Shown one piece after another: positions 1 to 11,370 of a stretch of 64,000 bases of DNA. The stretch covers positions 6,698,501-6,762,500 of the forward strand of contig NC_091099.1 in the NCBI RefSeq assembly GCF_024713975.1, in the 5' to 3' direction. Position 1 is the first letter of the stretch; each line of letters opens with the position of its first letter. The notes beneath the pieces were generated by a model. The model was not told where the DNA came from, ran no database searches, and was given only the letters and a program-made list of their open reading frames with translations. This stretch comes from Paralichthys olivaceus (Eukaryota; Chordata; Actinopteri; Pleuronectiformes; Paralichthyidae). Made by a program: the position numbers and the translations under genes.

Positions 1-1789
1 CCATCCACCTTTAAGTTGCATTCGTCTTGTCAGGATGGTCAGATTGAGTCAATTTTCTTGTCATTCACAGACACACTCAATTACAGGCCTGTGTGATACT
101 CAGCAGAACATATGCACGTATACCTTGACATCTGCTGGTCATAAAGACCGTTCAAAACGTCTTCAAGAAGACGTGGTACGGCATGAAGGATTTTCTTTTG
201 GTCTAATAGTGACAAATGGCCATGTTCTAAGCAGAGGCCTGTAATCATGCTTGAAGTTTCTTGAACGGTGGCCACGTTGGAAAACCCGAGGAGTAACCCA
301 TATTTTCACTGGCACTTCTACTATCATGTAGCAGAGAGTGCTGCAGTTCGTTTCCACTCAGAACCGATGCTTAATTTCACTCAGTGTTTTGTTAGACTTC
401 AAACCAGAACACGCAGTCGGCAGCAGCAGCAGATTACTCTAACTCGACATGTCAGCTCGAAGTCCTGTTTTTGCTTAAGATGTATTGAAGAGCGGCAAAA
501 AAATAGGAAATTAAACCTTTTTTTTTGTATGTGGGCTGCCTGACGTTGGTAATATTTCAGCGGTCTACCAACCACCATTGTTAGACCAACCATTCTTAAT
601 GTTTCGCAGAAAGGAAAAACATCACCATGCTCATCATTTCGGAAAAGCCACATGTGCTGGAAATTGATTTTGTTGCTTGAACATATTCTTTTCTCCTCTT
701 CTTTTTGTCCTCAGTACAATGTGTTTATGTGTTCAGCTTCATTACCACAAGCTGTAGTCATGTTTTACTTTCTATTGTTTGCTGTGTTGGCTTTGGAGTC
801 ATCTAATCTCTCTGATTGCCAAAACACTCCCAGCAAGGACACATATGCAAATAGTGCTAATCTCACCTTCTAATGAACACATTCATACACCACCCCCACT
901 AAAATACTTGTTTTGTTATGTTTGAAGACGGACTGGGATCAGCTTCTTTTCACTGACAGAAAATGATTTAAGCATCGTTGGCAGTGCACCATCGGGAGTG
1001 ACAGTCATTTGAATAATAACTCACACAAATGCACAGCAGACGCCGATGCTCTGGGGTGGTTGTATTATTATTTTTTTAAACGCAGCAGTAATTGGAAATG
1101 TTACACCTGCAAGTCTCTGCAGAGTCACACGTTAAGATCTTTCTCCTCCTCCAGAGACAAACCTGTATTTGTGGACATGAAGACATTTGAGTAATTGTTT
1201 TGTTCCACTGTCCTTTGGCCTACTGACAGTTAATCATATAAACAGAGTCCTGTGTGGCCACTGTTAAATTAACTGAAGCTGTGTAATGCCTTGTTGCATT
1301 TTTACTTATGATGCCGTATCATTTTATTGAGGTTTGATATTAAATTAGATTTCATTCCCTCTGCTGCCTTCAACGAGCTTCTTGCAATTCTCCAGTCAGC
1401 TTTACTAAACAATAACTGTCACATTATACAACATCTAAAACCACACTACACAACCTGAATAATAGAACCCGCAGCCTGACAACCAGTCAGTGGAAGAAAT
1501 GAATACTAACTAATAGGAAACAATCCTGTCTGTGTTTGTAAATGTGGAGGGGGGGGAGTCTGCTGAGGGTTCCCAGGAGATTTCCCTCCCACGAACAATA
1601 CCGAGTGTTTGCTTTTGTCAGTCACCTGCCACATGATGACAGAGAGGAGGCAGCCAACAGCAGCTTGAGTCAACTCCAGACTGTGCCGAGTAACGTAGCA
1701 TCTGAGCCGCAGACTGTATCGGAGGACGGATGGCGTCTCTCAACTTACTCCCACTATCCAGAAATTAAGCCAAAACGTCCTGGATACCA

Positions 1790-2440
1790 ACGCTGCCATC
1801 TTGCGCCGAGGACTTCATTGTTAGGGACCAAGCAAAAACGAAGAGGACAAAGGTGTAGTTATTTTTCTTTTTTTTATAAAATTAAAAATCTTTTTATTTT
1901 TTTATTCGAATCACAAATAACTAAATATCCATACAAAAGCAGAAAACAGTTACAAAATCAGGGCCAAAACTCAACTAAGCAATAAGACCACGACAAGCTC
2001 AACACAACTAACAGACCTCTCCTTACAAATGAGGGGGGGTACACAGGTGGACTAGTCCAGACACACACACACGTAATCAAACATTAACCACACAAATAAA
2101 CTATCAACATACAAACATAAACAACCTATCACAATAAGTATATATACACCAACAATATGATTAACTTAACAATGACCAAATAATAACAAAGTCGTTTCAA
2201 CCCATTCTAAATCTAACCCCCTCTTCAATCTGCCTTTGGTCTCCTCCACTTCCTGTGGGCTGGGCTTTAAAGACCACTTCCTGCAGGCTTCAGGCCTTTT
2301 GCCAGGGGAGCTGGGTACAAACAAACGGTAAGTGTTATTGCAGATTAAAGAGAAAGACAGTATAATTATAGAAAAAGGCACCAGGGGGCGACTGAGATGC
2401 TTTGGCTTCACTTTTGGGAAGCTTTCTATGGGAGACAGAG
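1790..2440. repeat. nested repeats: interrupted element with a reverse-oriented retro-like insertion
   Basis: About 1790-1850 and 2378-2440 look like pieces of common teleost repeats; the right piece carries CACCAGGGGGCGAC followed by the GCTTTGGCTTCAC block seen in the other copies of that family. Between them, on the minus strand, the sequence ends in AATAAAAAAATAAAAAG and then an A-rich tail (a T-rich run on the plus strand near 1860-1905). That resembles the 3' end of a retroposed transcript. The exact borders and the target-site duplication cannot be read by eye. Confidence 0.4.
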
Positions 2441-3049
2441 TAGTTTGCATAAAGGTGATACAAAGAAAACAAGTCTTGTAACATTCATGCTGTTTTGGTT
2501 GAGATTATATTTTGCACACAGGTGCAGGAACAATTCTTAGAGTTTAATCATCATTAGATGTGTATTTCAAACATCCACATTTTTTCATTTTTTATGATTA
2601 TTCACATTACACTTTGTTTTTTCACCTTGAAAGTGTAGTTAATGAAATGAAAACAACTGCGCTGGAGTCATCATAACCATAATATTGTGATAAGCCGAAC
2701 AGAGCAGATTTCTGAAAGTGTTTCTGACGTACAGTCCTCACAGACTCTCCCCGTTTCCTCACAAAGTGACATTTCATGTGTGTGATGTATTGGAAATGGA
2801 AAACTTAACGCAGCACAGACAATTAAAGTTGCAAGTGAAATGTAGAATACGAGGGGAGGCCTCCACACATGGAAAAAGTTTAACAAAGTTTTACAATTAT
2901 TCAGGGCTGGATGAGTATTCCTCTGTTAATGATGATACAGCGTTTTTGTACTCAGGCGAGTGGCAAACAAATGTTATTAAAAACTTTGTAGTAAAATCCA
3001 AAACAAATCACATCCCAATGTCCCATATAATACAGATGCATTTCATTAT

Positions 3050-3260
3050 ATTAATACCCATCCATTCATTCATCAGCTACACAGTTTATCCTTTGAGGGT
3101 CGTGGAGGGCTGGAGCCAATCCCAGCTCACAGGGCCGACACAAACAACCATTCACGCCCACGCTGACACTTATTTAGAGTCGCCCCTTAACTTGAGCATC
3201 TCTCTGGACTGTGGGAGGAAGTGCATGTATAGGAAAGGTACATGAAAACTCAACACACAG
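3050..3260 (-). repeat. teleost interspersed repeat (GGTGGTGCAGTGG family), reverse copy
   Basis: The stretch contains GGTCGTGGAGGGCTGGAGCC, then the blocks AACAACCATTCACGCCCACG and GGACTGTGGGAGGAAG. In this order they are the reverse complement of a very common teleost repeat whose forward copy reads GGTGGTGCAGTGG, then a GGTTCTGGGTT-like block, then GTGAATGGTTGT. A degraded forward copy lies at 11,175-11,370. It is non-coding and the ORF across it is meaningless. Confidence 0.7.
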
Positions 3261-3524
3261 AGGCCCATGACAAGAAAGTTCATAATCAGAATCCAGGATG
3301 TGTAACAACCCTGCAACATCCGACAATATACTGTATTTATTTATTATCATTTTTCTATGTTTACATGAAACATGAAGAGTTTGGAGTTATATCAAAATTG
3401 GTGTCCTTGACCTCAGTCCATGTATTTTATGGGGGGCAGATGGTAAATGATGGCCTCTGTGTTTCAGTTGTACTCCCCTTTGCTTTCTTGTATGTCTTCC
3501 AGATTCTTTTCTCCACAAATGTCA

Positions 3525-3645
3525 TGAGAGAATTATTACAATTTATGACAATTCATCCTGAGGGGGATATGGATGTTGGTAACAAACACTGTGGCTCTAC
3601 ATACAACAGTTGTTCAAGCATCTTCCCAGAATCAGGAGACAACCT
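3525..3645 (+). repeat. teleost interspersed repeat fragment (ATTCATCCTGAGGGG family)
   Basis: It contains ATTCATCCTGAGGGGGATAT, the hallmark of a widespread fish repeat that in full copies also has a run of GCTAACATGCTAAC-type words and a TTTACCATGTTCACCATCTT block. Other pieces of the family lie at about 11,075-11,160, 18,040-18,230 and 22,235-22,470. The assignment rests on remembered family sequence. Confidence 0.5.
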
Positions 3646-5112
3646 CATGATGTCACACGAGGATTTCCAAAATCAAATGGCCTTATCCTCTGGGGACCAT
3701 GAATATCTGAACAAACTTCAATCCACCAAACAGCTGTTTAGAAATAGAGGTCTGGTTCAAAGTATTGCACCGACCAGTCAAGGGACAATACCATTCCCCT
3801 TTGCATGACTGGAAAACAAAGTAAACAGCAGCTGCTTTCATGCCTCAGAGACTTTATTCATTCACCCGCTAAAAACTCCTCATAATGTGCCCTTCACTGT
3901 ATCGAGTACATAACAGACTCTGCACAATGACATGGCTGGATAAAAGTTTCAGGAAAGGCTTTATATTCTACCATATTAACTATTCAACCCAGGAGTGAGT
4001 CATCCAAAACCCAGCATCACTGCAAATCCTGCCAATGTTTAAAACATGGTTTTTAAATCTATATTTAGATAGTGTCATGATGAAATATCCTGCGGGAGCT
4101 AAGCTCTCGTTAGCAGCAGAACAATACGTTCAGAAATAAAAGCCCTTTTTACTTATTGTCTTTCCTTTTCATATTTCCATATTTCTACACACACACTTTT
4201 CTTTGACCACCTCATTTACATCTCAGTGGCAGTTTCCAGTGGAAACGCTAACAAGGAGCCGTTGAAGCCTTCGCCTGGGGGCTTCTATTCAGATGTGGTC
4301 CACGCTTCGACAGATGAAACACTGGTCAATCTGCAGTTCATTTCCTTTCTGTTGTGGGGAGGAAGTGTGAGTTCTGGCAGTTGTTTAGCTGCTGAACAAG
4401 CTCCATGTTAGCACGGCGGTATTTTCACTGCTCATATTTATATTAAAAAAAAAAAGGAGGATTTATGTCTTTGATGCTGTGATGACAAGGTTTCATTTAT
4501 GGTGTTGGTGAGGACAGAGCTTTTAATCTGCCTGTCATCAAGTTTAAAGAACTGCATCCACCACAACGTTTGGATGCATAAAAGTTTTCTTTTGATTGAA
4601 GTTGCATCAAACCAGCAGCAGCAACAACAGGTGGACCTATAAACGGGGATAAAGAGCTCCCCCAGTGGGGCTTATCGCCATGTCTCCAGAGTAAATGAAC
4701 GTCGCCTGCCCATTCTCTCACATCCTGTCCCCCTCACGCTTTGACATTTCAGACATGTCCCCCTTACAGAATGTCAACCTGGGCCCTGTATCCCGGGCCA
4801 TTAATCTCCCTAATTGAATAAAGATGAAGAGAAACCACTGTGATGAGAAAGGGCAGAAGAGTGTCTGGGGTGTGATTTAATGACCCAAGTGATTTATGGC
4901 AGAGGATAACACCCTGTTTAAGACTGTGTGGGTGGCATGTCAGAGGACAGCTCGCAAAAATGCCCTTTCCACCGTTCTCCTTTTAGTACTCAGGGTAAAT
5001 ACCCCTGCTGCACCTCAGCATCGTAAATTTCAGACTGACACAGAAGCCAGGGCCAGTGAGAGAGAGAGAAAAAAGTTTGTCTCGTCTATGGAATACGTAA
5101 GTGGTCAAACTT

Positions 5113-5280
5113 GAGAGGGGAGGATAACGAAGGGAAAGGACAGGACAGGAAAAGGAAAGGAGAAGGCCATAACAAGAAAAGAAAGGAATAGAAAAGGGAC
5201 GGGATGGGAAAGAATACCAAGAGAGGACCATGAAGGAAAGGATAGGAGGAAATGGGGACTGGAAAGGAAGGAGAGTGGTT
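5113..5280 (+). repeat. polypurine tract
   Basis: About 165 bp is almost wholly A and G on the plus strand, built from irregular GGAAAGGA-type words. It is an imperfect simple repeat with no coding meaning, although the minus strand gives a chance ORF rich in S, F and P. Confidence 0.75.
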
Positions 5281-6229
5281 GCCAGGTTAGTCATTGTGGG
5301 CTCAGTTCTGCTGAATGCAGCATTAACTTGAAAAATTAAAGTCAAACCTTTGTGGCATGCGGTCTCTTCCAAAGCTCATTAGTGCACAATCACAGTTAGC
5401 TCCATACAGTAAAGTATGCAGCTGCTGGAGTGGCTACTGTAAATATTCAGCACATGCATCAGCGTCCATGAATGACATGAGAGCACCACTCCTGCACACT
5501 GGATTATTATTTTGATGAATGTTACTTGGACTAAATGAAGCTCTGACGTACTGCAGTTTGGACGAGGACTTTTCTTTCTTTTTTTTTTACAGGAGGAATG
5601 AAACGGGCACACACCTGTTTTTTTAAAAAGCCTCTTTCCTCCTATTTCCTTCCATCTTTCAAAGGGGGTCTAATGACATTCACAGACACAGTGTGATTAC
5701 ATGGCATGTTAACACTGCTGAAGGCAAAGTCCTGTCTCAGGCCGAGGAGGGAAATCTATTTTACAGCAGGGGCAACGCTGACGCAGATGTTAACGGAATC
5801 ACGGCCATCTGCCTGAAGGTGACCACCACTGTGGGCCCCTGCTGGTGAGTCATGCCATGTTTGTGCACAGTCACATCAGCTGTCAGGTCGTAATGAAGCG
5901 GCTATGTCCGAACATGGACCCTCTCACGCGGGTGGACCAATGAATCTATTTAAAGATGAATGATGCATCTCTGCCTCCTCTTGTTGTACAGAAAGGAAGC
6001 TGCCATCTTACTCTAATGACGTCAGAGTCTGAGCAGGAGTGATGACACTGTGGAGCCGCAGCATCGAGGTCACGCCAATACACATGCTCTGCTAAATGTG
6101 AGTCTGTCTCGGCTGTCATGTTTCAACATGTCTTAATAGGATCAAATAACCAACTAGATAAGAATCAAGCTGCACAAAATTGTACACATATCAGTCCCCG
6201 AAATGGGCCTGATTTCCAGACACAAGTTA

Positions 6230-6545
6230 TTCTTGGGAAAATTTATAAAAATGATTAAAAATTGTGGAGATCTTGTTTTGAAGGTGTTTTATGTGTAATC
6301 TTGCTTAAAAACCAACAAACAAAGCAACAAACAAAAAAGCTGACTGGGGTGAAAATGTAACCTCCTTGGTGGAGGCAAGCAAAACTGAAAGAATGTCAGA
6401 ACCCATCTTCATTTACTTTTAAGTTTGTTCCATCCACTAACATGGAGTAGGTAGAGGTTAATGACCTATTCTGCAATCAGGGAGCAATCAGGATGATTTG
6501 GCTTCACTTAAGAGGAGCTGTCATATTATAGACAGTCTCTATGAG
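6230..6545 (+). repeat. two adjacent teleost repeat fragments
   Basis: About 6280-6385 ends with ACCTCCTTGGTGGAGG, a marker of a repeat seen again near 10,240 and 49,370. About 6400-6545 contains TTAATGACCTATTCTGC and GATTTGGCTTCACTT, the conserved blocks of the element also found near 2.4, 26.6, 43.5 and 53.5 kb. In this copy the CCAGGGGGCG core has decayed to TCAGGGAGCA. Confidence 0.55.
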
Positions 6546-9500
6546 GTAGACTGACACATACTAGTGTCATAGCAAACAGGGACTGAGGCTCCTGTTTGTC
6601 ATTTGCACGCTGTCTCCACGCAGGAAATGCAATGACTGCAGCTTGGTGATTAATGAGCTCCTTAACATGTCTGAGCCTCCGAGTGCTTTCACAAAACGTG
6701 CAAGTGTAATATTAGATTTTCAAATATGGCAGAAATGCTGCTGTGAGTGTGTTGCTGGAGTATTTGTACACCAGCCCCTGGCTGAGCGTGCAGGCTTGTT
6801 TCAATATCTGTAAATTAATTAAGTTATTGCTTCTGTTCCAACCTCAAGACATCTGGGCTCAGCAAGGGAAGCTGAACACACAAGAATATGTCAGAGTGGA
6901 TTTGTGTCCTTCAACCTTAACCTTCTCCAATGTGCACAAGACTTTTTTTAGTAAATCCAGGCAGCTTCCCCACAGTGACTCCATACACCCAGAGGATCAG
7001 GCACGGAACAGGGCGGTATTCTTGGATGACCGGCACCAAAAGCAGAGTCAGCTCAGGATAAAAGTTAGAAAGTCGGGAAGAGATTTCTTTGAGCGCGGAA
7101 CAAGATGGCTGGATGTCTCCCTCATTATGGCCCTCATCTGTTTCACGAGGAAAGAGGAGACGAGAGAAGACAGAGAATCTTCACATTTGCAAAAGTTTTT
7201 ACTGGCACTCGTTTGATGTCTCATCGAGCATCTCAAGGCCCGACTGAAGTCAAGGCTGTGAATCTTTCCAGCAGAGTAATTGCACCTCAGTTGTAGCTCG
7301 TCTCTGCAGCTGGAGCTTCCCGCTCAGCGAGTTCCCATGCGTTTGGGCTCCGAACACATTTACTTTAAATGAACAGACCCGTGGGCGAGAAGACAGGGAG
7401 AAAAAGACGGGGACACCCACAGGGATTTATTGACTTTTATGAAGTGTGTTATTGCAGATAGCACAAATAGCTTGAATTATCTTTACATAATGTCTTAAAA
7501 GTTGATTCATGCCTTCACGTACTTCATAAATATTGAATTATAGTCTCTGAGAGGCATGTTCATGCTAGTGACAGGAACAGGCTGTGTGCTGTACATTTCA
7601 AGTCTGTGAGTTTTCTTATCTTATCTGAGGTTTGGATTTTAAATAAAGCAAAGTCAAAGCGTGTGTGGGAGCGTGTCCTACTGATTGATGTTGCACATTC
7701 TTTGTTAGCAGTGTAGCCATTAATTAACAATTTAGTGACAAATTGAATTAACTAAATAGACTGAAACCTCCTTCTTCCTGAGAAGTATGAATTACTTTCA
7801 TGGTCAAAACATTGCTATGGATAAATAGTAAAAAAGAAAATATTAACTTGAATTAGCAGTTCTGAGCAATAGGTGCCTGCCTTTGTAATAAATGATTTAA
7901 ACCGACCATATCCATTTAGAGAAGAAAGCAAATGGCCCACAGGAAGTACTTTTTACTTTTATTGCCCCTGGGAAACCCAACGACACAGCCATCACCACAG
8001 CCTTCATCTTATCCGGTTGTGCGGATCATAAATTGTTCAAAGCCGAACCTTCCAGGCTCTTTTTAAGTCGACCACATTTATGGCTGATGTTGTGCATGTA
8101 AAGCTGAAACCAAACATAAAAACTTCACCCATATTACTCAAATCCTCCAATATCAGCATGAAACTTTTAGCCTCTTTTGCTTTAAGTTGTAGTTTTTTAA
8201 GTCAATAGGCAGAGTGTGTCCCTCCGCTGAAAAAATGTAGAAATGCATCATTAATTCAGCGGTGAAATTGTATTTATTAGTGAGACAAATGAGGGATTTA
8301 TCGGAGTTGTTTTTACAGAATTAATTATAGATCTGACTTAATAACATGCCCATAAGGTTTCCTCCTACCAGAGGCGAACGGAAAAGCCACTGGGTCTATG
8401 AGGCATTAAATCAATTAACTACCTGTCTTCACCAGTAATGGTCTCCAGGAATATTGGATTTTTATATCTTTCATCAAATCCTAATTTTCTCTGGGTACTG
8501 CTCTATTTCACAGATATGGAAAAAGGTGAAGCTGCAGTCCTACGAATACGTAAGATGAATTTGGAGGTAAAACACCAATCTTTTTAATAATAAAGAAAAA
8601 TATATGTATTTAAAAAAAAAAAAAGAGAAAATTACTTAAGAGAAATGTTTTACTGCACCACAGAGCCTCACATAAATGACTTTTCTCGCCCCACGATCCA
8701 TAATTATGAATTCTGTCCTACTTTCATGAGCATGAGCAAAACTCAAATAAACGCAAGAAGCTCCCTATTTCATCCTGAAGGTTAGTGTGGGGGCTCCCTG
8801 CCTGACAACAGCAGCACTCAAACATAACTTTATGGCTCGTTGCTCAAACTGGGCTCTGAGTCTCTTAGTGTGGAGCCCTGTCAGCGGATATTTACACACA
8901 TGCAGGTTATGAGGCTAAAAAGATAGAGAGCAAACAAACCATCTGTCTGCTCGCAAAAGTGGCGGACAGTGATAATGTTCAAGGCAATGACGTACATCCT
9001 GCTGCTTCTCCCAGACCTCGACTCCTGCTCTCAATGATTAAAAGTATGGACTTAAGTTTTGAGGATTTATAATCAAACTAATCGCTGACTCTTGCATGTG
9101 CTGAAGCCGCAATCTAGGTTTTGGTTTTAGCTCCACCACAGATCAAGCAAAATCCCTGAAGCTGGATGTCTAATGTGGTGAGCTCGTCTGAAGTCTTCAT
9201 GACGCCCGCGCTTGTCCCTGGACGTCATGCTCGTTGAGTAATAGGCTTTGAAATATTAGGAACAGGCAGATAGTCCCAAAGTCGCAGTAGCTGAAGGCTC
9301 CAGTGTGACAGGATGCTTCGAAAGGCATAATCCTACTTTCAGCTCGCACCAATCCATCAATCTGTGCAGATTCATAATGTTAGAATTTGGTTTTCTTTAC
9401 ATTTCCTTCCCTGACCCCTTTAGCACCTCGTGTACAAAGGTTGCTTACAAGTCCACATATTTCTCTTTCCCTGCTGTTCTAAAAATACACAAGTCATTTA

Positions 9501-9979
9501 CTGCTGAATTATCTATTATAGATTTGTTGTGTTGCTGCCGTCTCTGGCAGACTGATGCAGCGCGCTCTAAATTATGGATCTAGTCATCCTCTCTTGAATT
9601 ATGCCATTGATCTGTGTGAAGTCAAACTGCAGAAGTTTGAGCAAAGTTTACTTTGTGGTTGTTAATGAATTCCAAGAAGGAAGAGGGATCAGCCTCAGTG
9701 TTAATTTCAGATGCAGGTTTGGTTTATTTCAAACTAATGGAGTTACCTATTCATTTTTAAACTTTCAGACTCATTAAGAATGGCACTCAGTGGAAGAAAA
9801 ACCAAGGTCTGACAGTTCTACATTTCTTTGCGGCTGTTATAAAAGAAAAATGAGAATGGCACTTGGTAGAGCGTATACATGAACAGTCCAATAAATGATT
9901 GTCTAGTAAATACTGAAAAAGGACTGAATTGATATAGTTATTTTCCAGTCTGAACGACCAGCTCAGCCATCAGGTTTAA

Positions 9980-10265
9980 TTTTGTGGTTCAGTGTCTTGC
10001 CTTAGGACACTTTGGCATGCTGGGAATCAAACCATCCAACCCACCTGAGCCACAGTCACAAAGGAAAAAGACTGAGGCAGGGGGATATGGTCTGATAAAC
10101 TAGATTATTAATTACCTCTGCCAAGGACATACATTATTTCCTAAATGTTAAAAAGTGCTCTGTGTTGCAGTGTTAAGAAAAGCAATTTGAATGATTTTTT
10201 TCACCTCGTTTGGAAATGTTCAAACAAAGGAACACACATGACCTCCCTGGTGGAGGTATCACAGC
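9980..10265. repeat. two teleost repeat fragments
   Basis: About 9985-10065 contains TTCAGTGTCTTGCC, AGGACACTTTGGCATGC and GGGAATCAAACC. This is the reverse complement of the tRNA-like repeat whose forward copy lies at 52,118-52,370. About 10,115-10,265 begins with ACCTCTGCCAAGGA and ends with CCTCCCTGGTGGAGGTAT, the two termini of the common TGGTGGAGGT family. Confidence 0.55.
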
Positions 10266-11074
10266 TTATCTTGCTTGATCACTAAGATATCCTCAAGCAC
10301 TGAGAAGGAAAAGTTTCAACCTTTGTCAGCACATGTGCCATGACCCCAGAATCCACTCTAGAAACTGTTATATTCGAAACAAATAACCAGATTTTCTCCT
10401 CCCTCAGCTTTATGAGTGTGTCAATGTGTGTCATCCTTCAATATCCTATAAGAGGAAGAGCACACAGGGGTAGCAATCCTTCTACGGGTGGATTAAAAAG
10501 AAAGCTCCCTAAAGATAGAGATGAAGACAGATTCCTTTAATATCTTTGTCATAATACAACCAGGGACACATAGATGTGTGACACATAGATACGGTCTAGT
10601 CAAAAATGATTACAGCTCCGTGGTTAAGGCTTCTGCAGGGATGAGGGACCTGCTGTCTGTTCTCAACGGGCATTTGGAAAATCAATCATTTGTTGTGAGG
10701 AAGTGTCGAGCAGCTGGAGGAACAGAATAAGGCCAATAAACACGCTTCCTCAGCATTCAACCACAAACCTGCAGTTTCGTTTGCTTTCTGTGTGAAAGAG
10801 CATTGTTCAATCTCACAGAGCGTTTTTTAGACAGGTTTTCCAAAGATGCCAAGAAGTCAGGCTGAATTACAGAGAAGAAGAAATTATATAAACCATATCT
10901 ATAACTTCCATTTCATGTGATGTCAGAGTTGCATAAAAAACGGCAGAATAGAGTCTTTGACTAAAAGCATGAGGGGATGCTGAATATAAATGTGATATTT
11001 TAAATAATATCTGCTTCTAATTTTACAGTCATTACAGTTATTCACCCAGATTTGATAAGTCAATATAAACTGAG

Positions 11075-11370
11075 GTGCCACACAATGTTTACCATGTTCG
11101 CCATCTTAGTTTAGTATATGAGCGTGCAAACATTGCTGATGAGCACAAAGCATAGTTTGGGGTAAAGGATTAATTCATGTGTTTGGTCTGGGCAGCATGG
11201 TGGTGCAGTGGTTGGCTCTGTTGTCTCATAACAAGAAGGTTCTGGGTTTTAATGTGTTCTCCCTGTTTCTTAGTGGGTTTTTCAGCTAAACCTCACTCAT
11301 TTACAGGAGAGAGGTTATTTAGAGACTCAAAAGTGAATGTGTGTGAATGGTTGTTTGTCTCTTAATGTCG
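11075..11370 (+). repeat. two teleost repeat fragments
   Basis: About 11,085-11,160 has TTTACCATGTTCGCCATCTT followed by a GAGCACAAAG-type end, a piece of the family seen at 3.5 and 22.3 kb. About 11,180-11,370 has GGCAGCATGGTGGTGCAGTG, AGAAGGTTCTGGGTTTTAA and TGTGAATGGTTGTTTGTCTC, the forward copy of the element found reversed at 3.1 kb. Confidence 0.65.

Larger units (their letters stand above)
1..11170. other. gene-free stretch, left part
   Basis: I find no exon I can support here. ORFs on either strand are short, lack family resemblance and often overlap interspersed repeats that are listed separately. Between the repeats the sequence is AT-rich and looks unique. Some segments, such as about 4740-4850, 5750-5990 and 8230-8480, have the even composition and TAAT-rich content often seen in conserved non-coding elements, but I cannot test conservation. 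It may be intergenic DNA upstream of fam180a or the intron of a gene whose exons lie outside the window. Confidence 0.6.

Noticed and set aside
1542..1985. 147-codon plus-strand ORF
   Set aside because: No family resemblance; it runs into interspersed repeat and A/T-rich insertion sequence, and has no splice context.
3242..3808. 188-codon plus-strand ORF
   Set aside because: It overlaps two teleost repeats (3.05-3.26 and 3.53-3.64 kb); the composition is non-coding.
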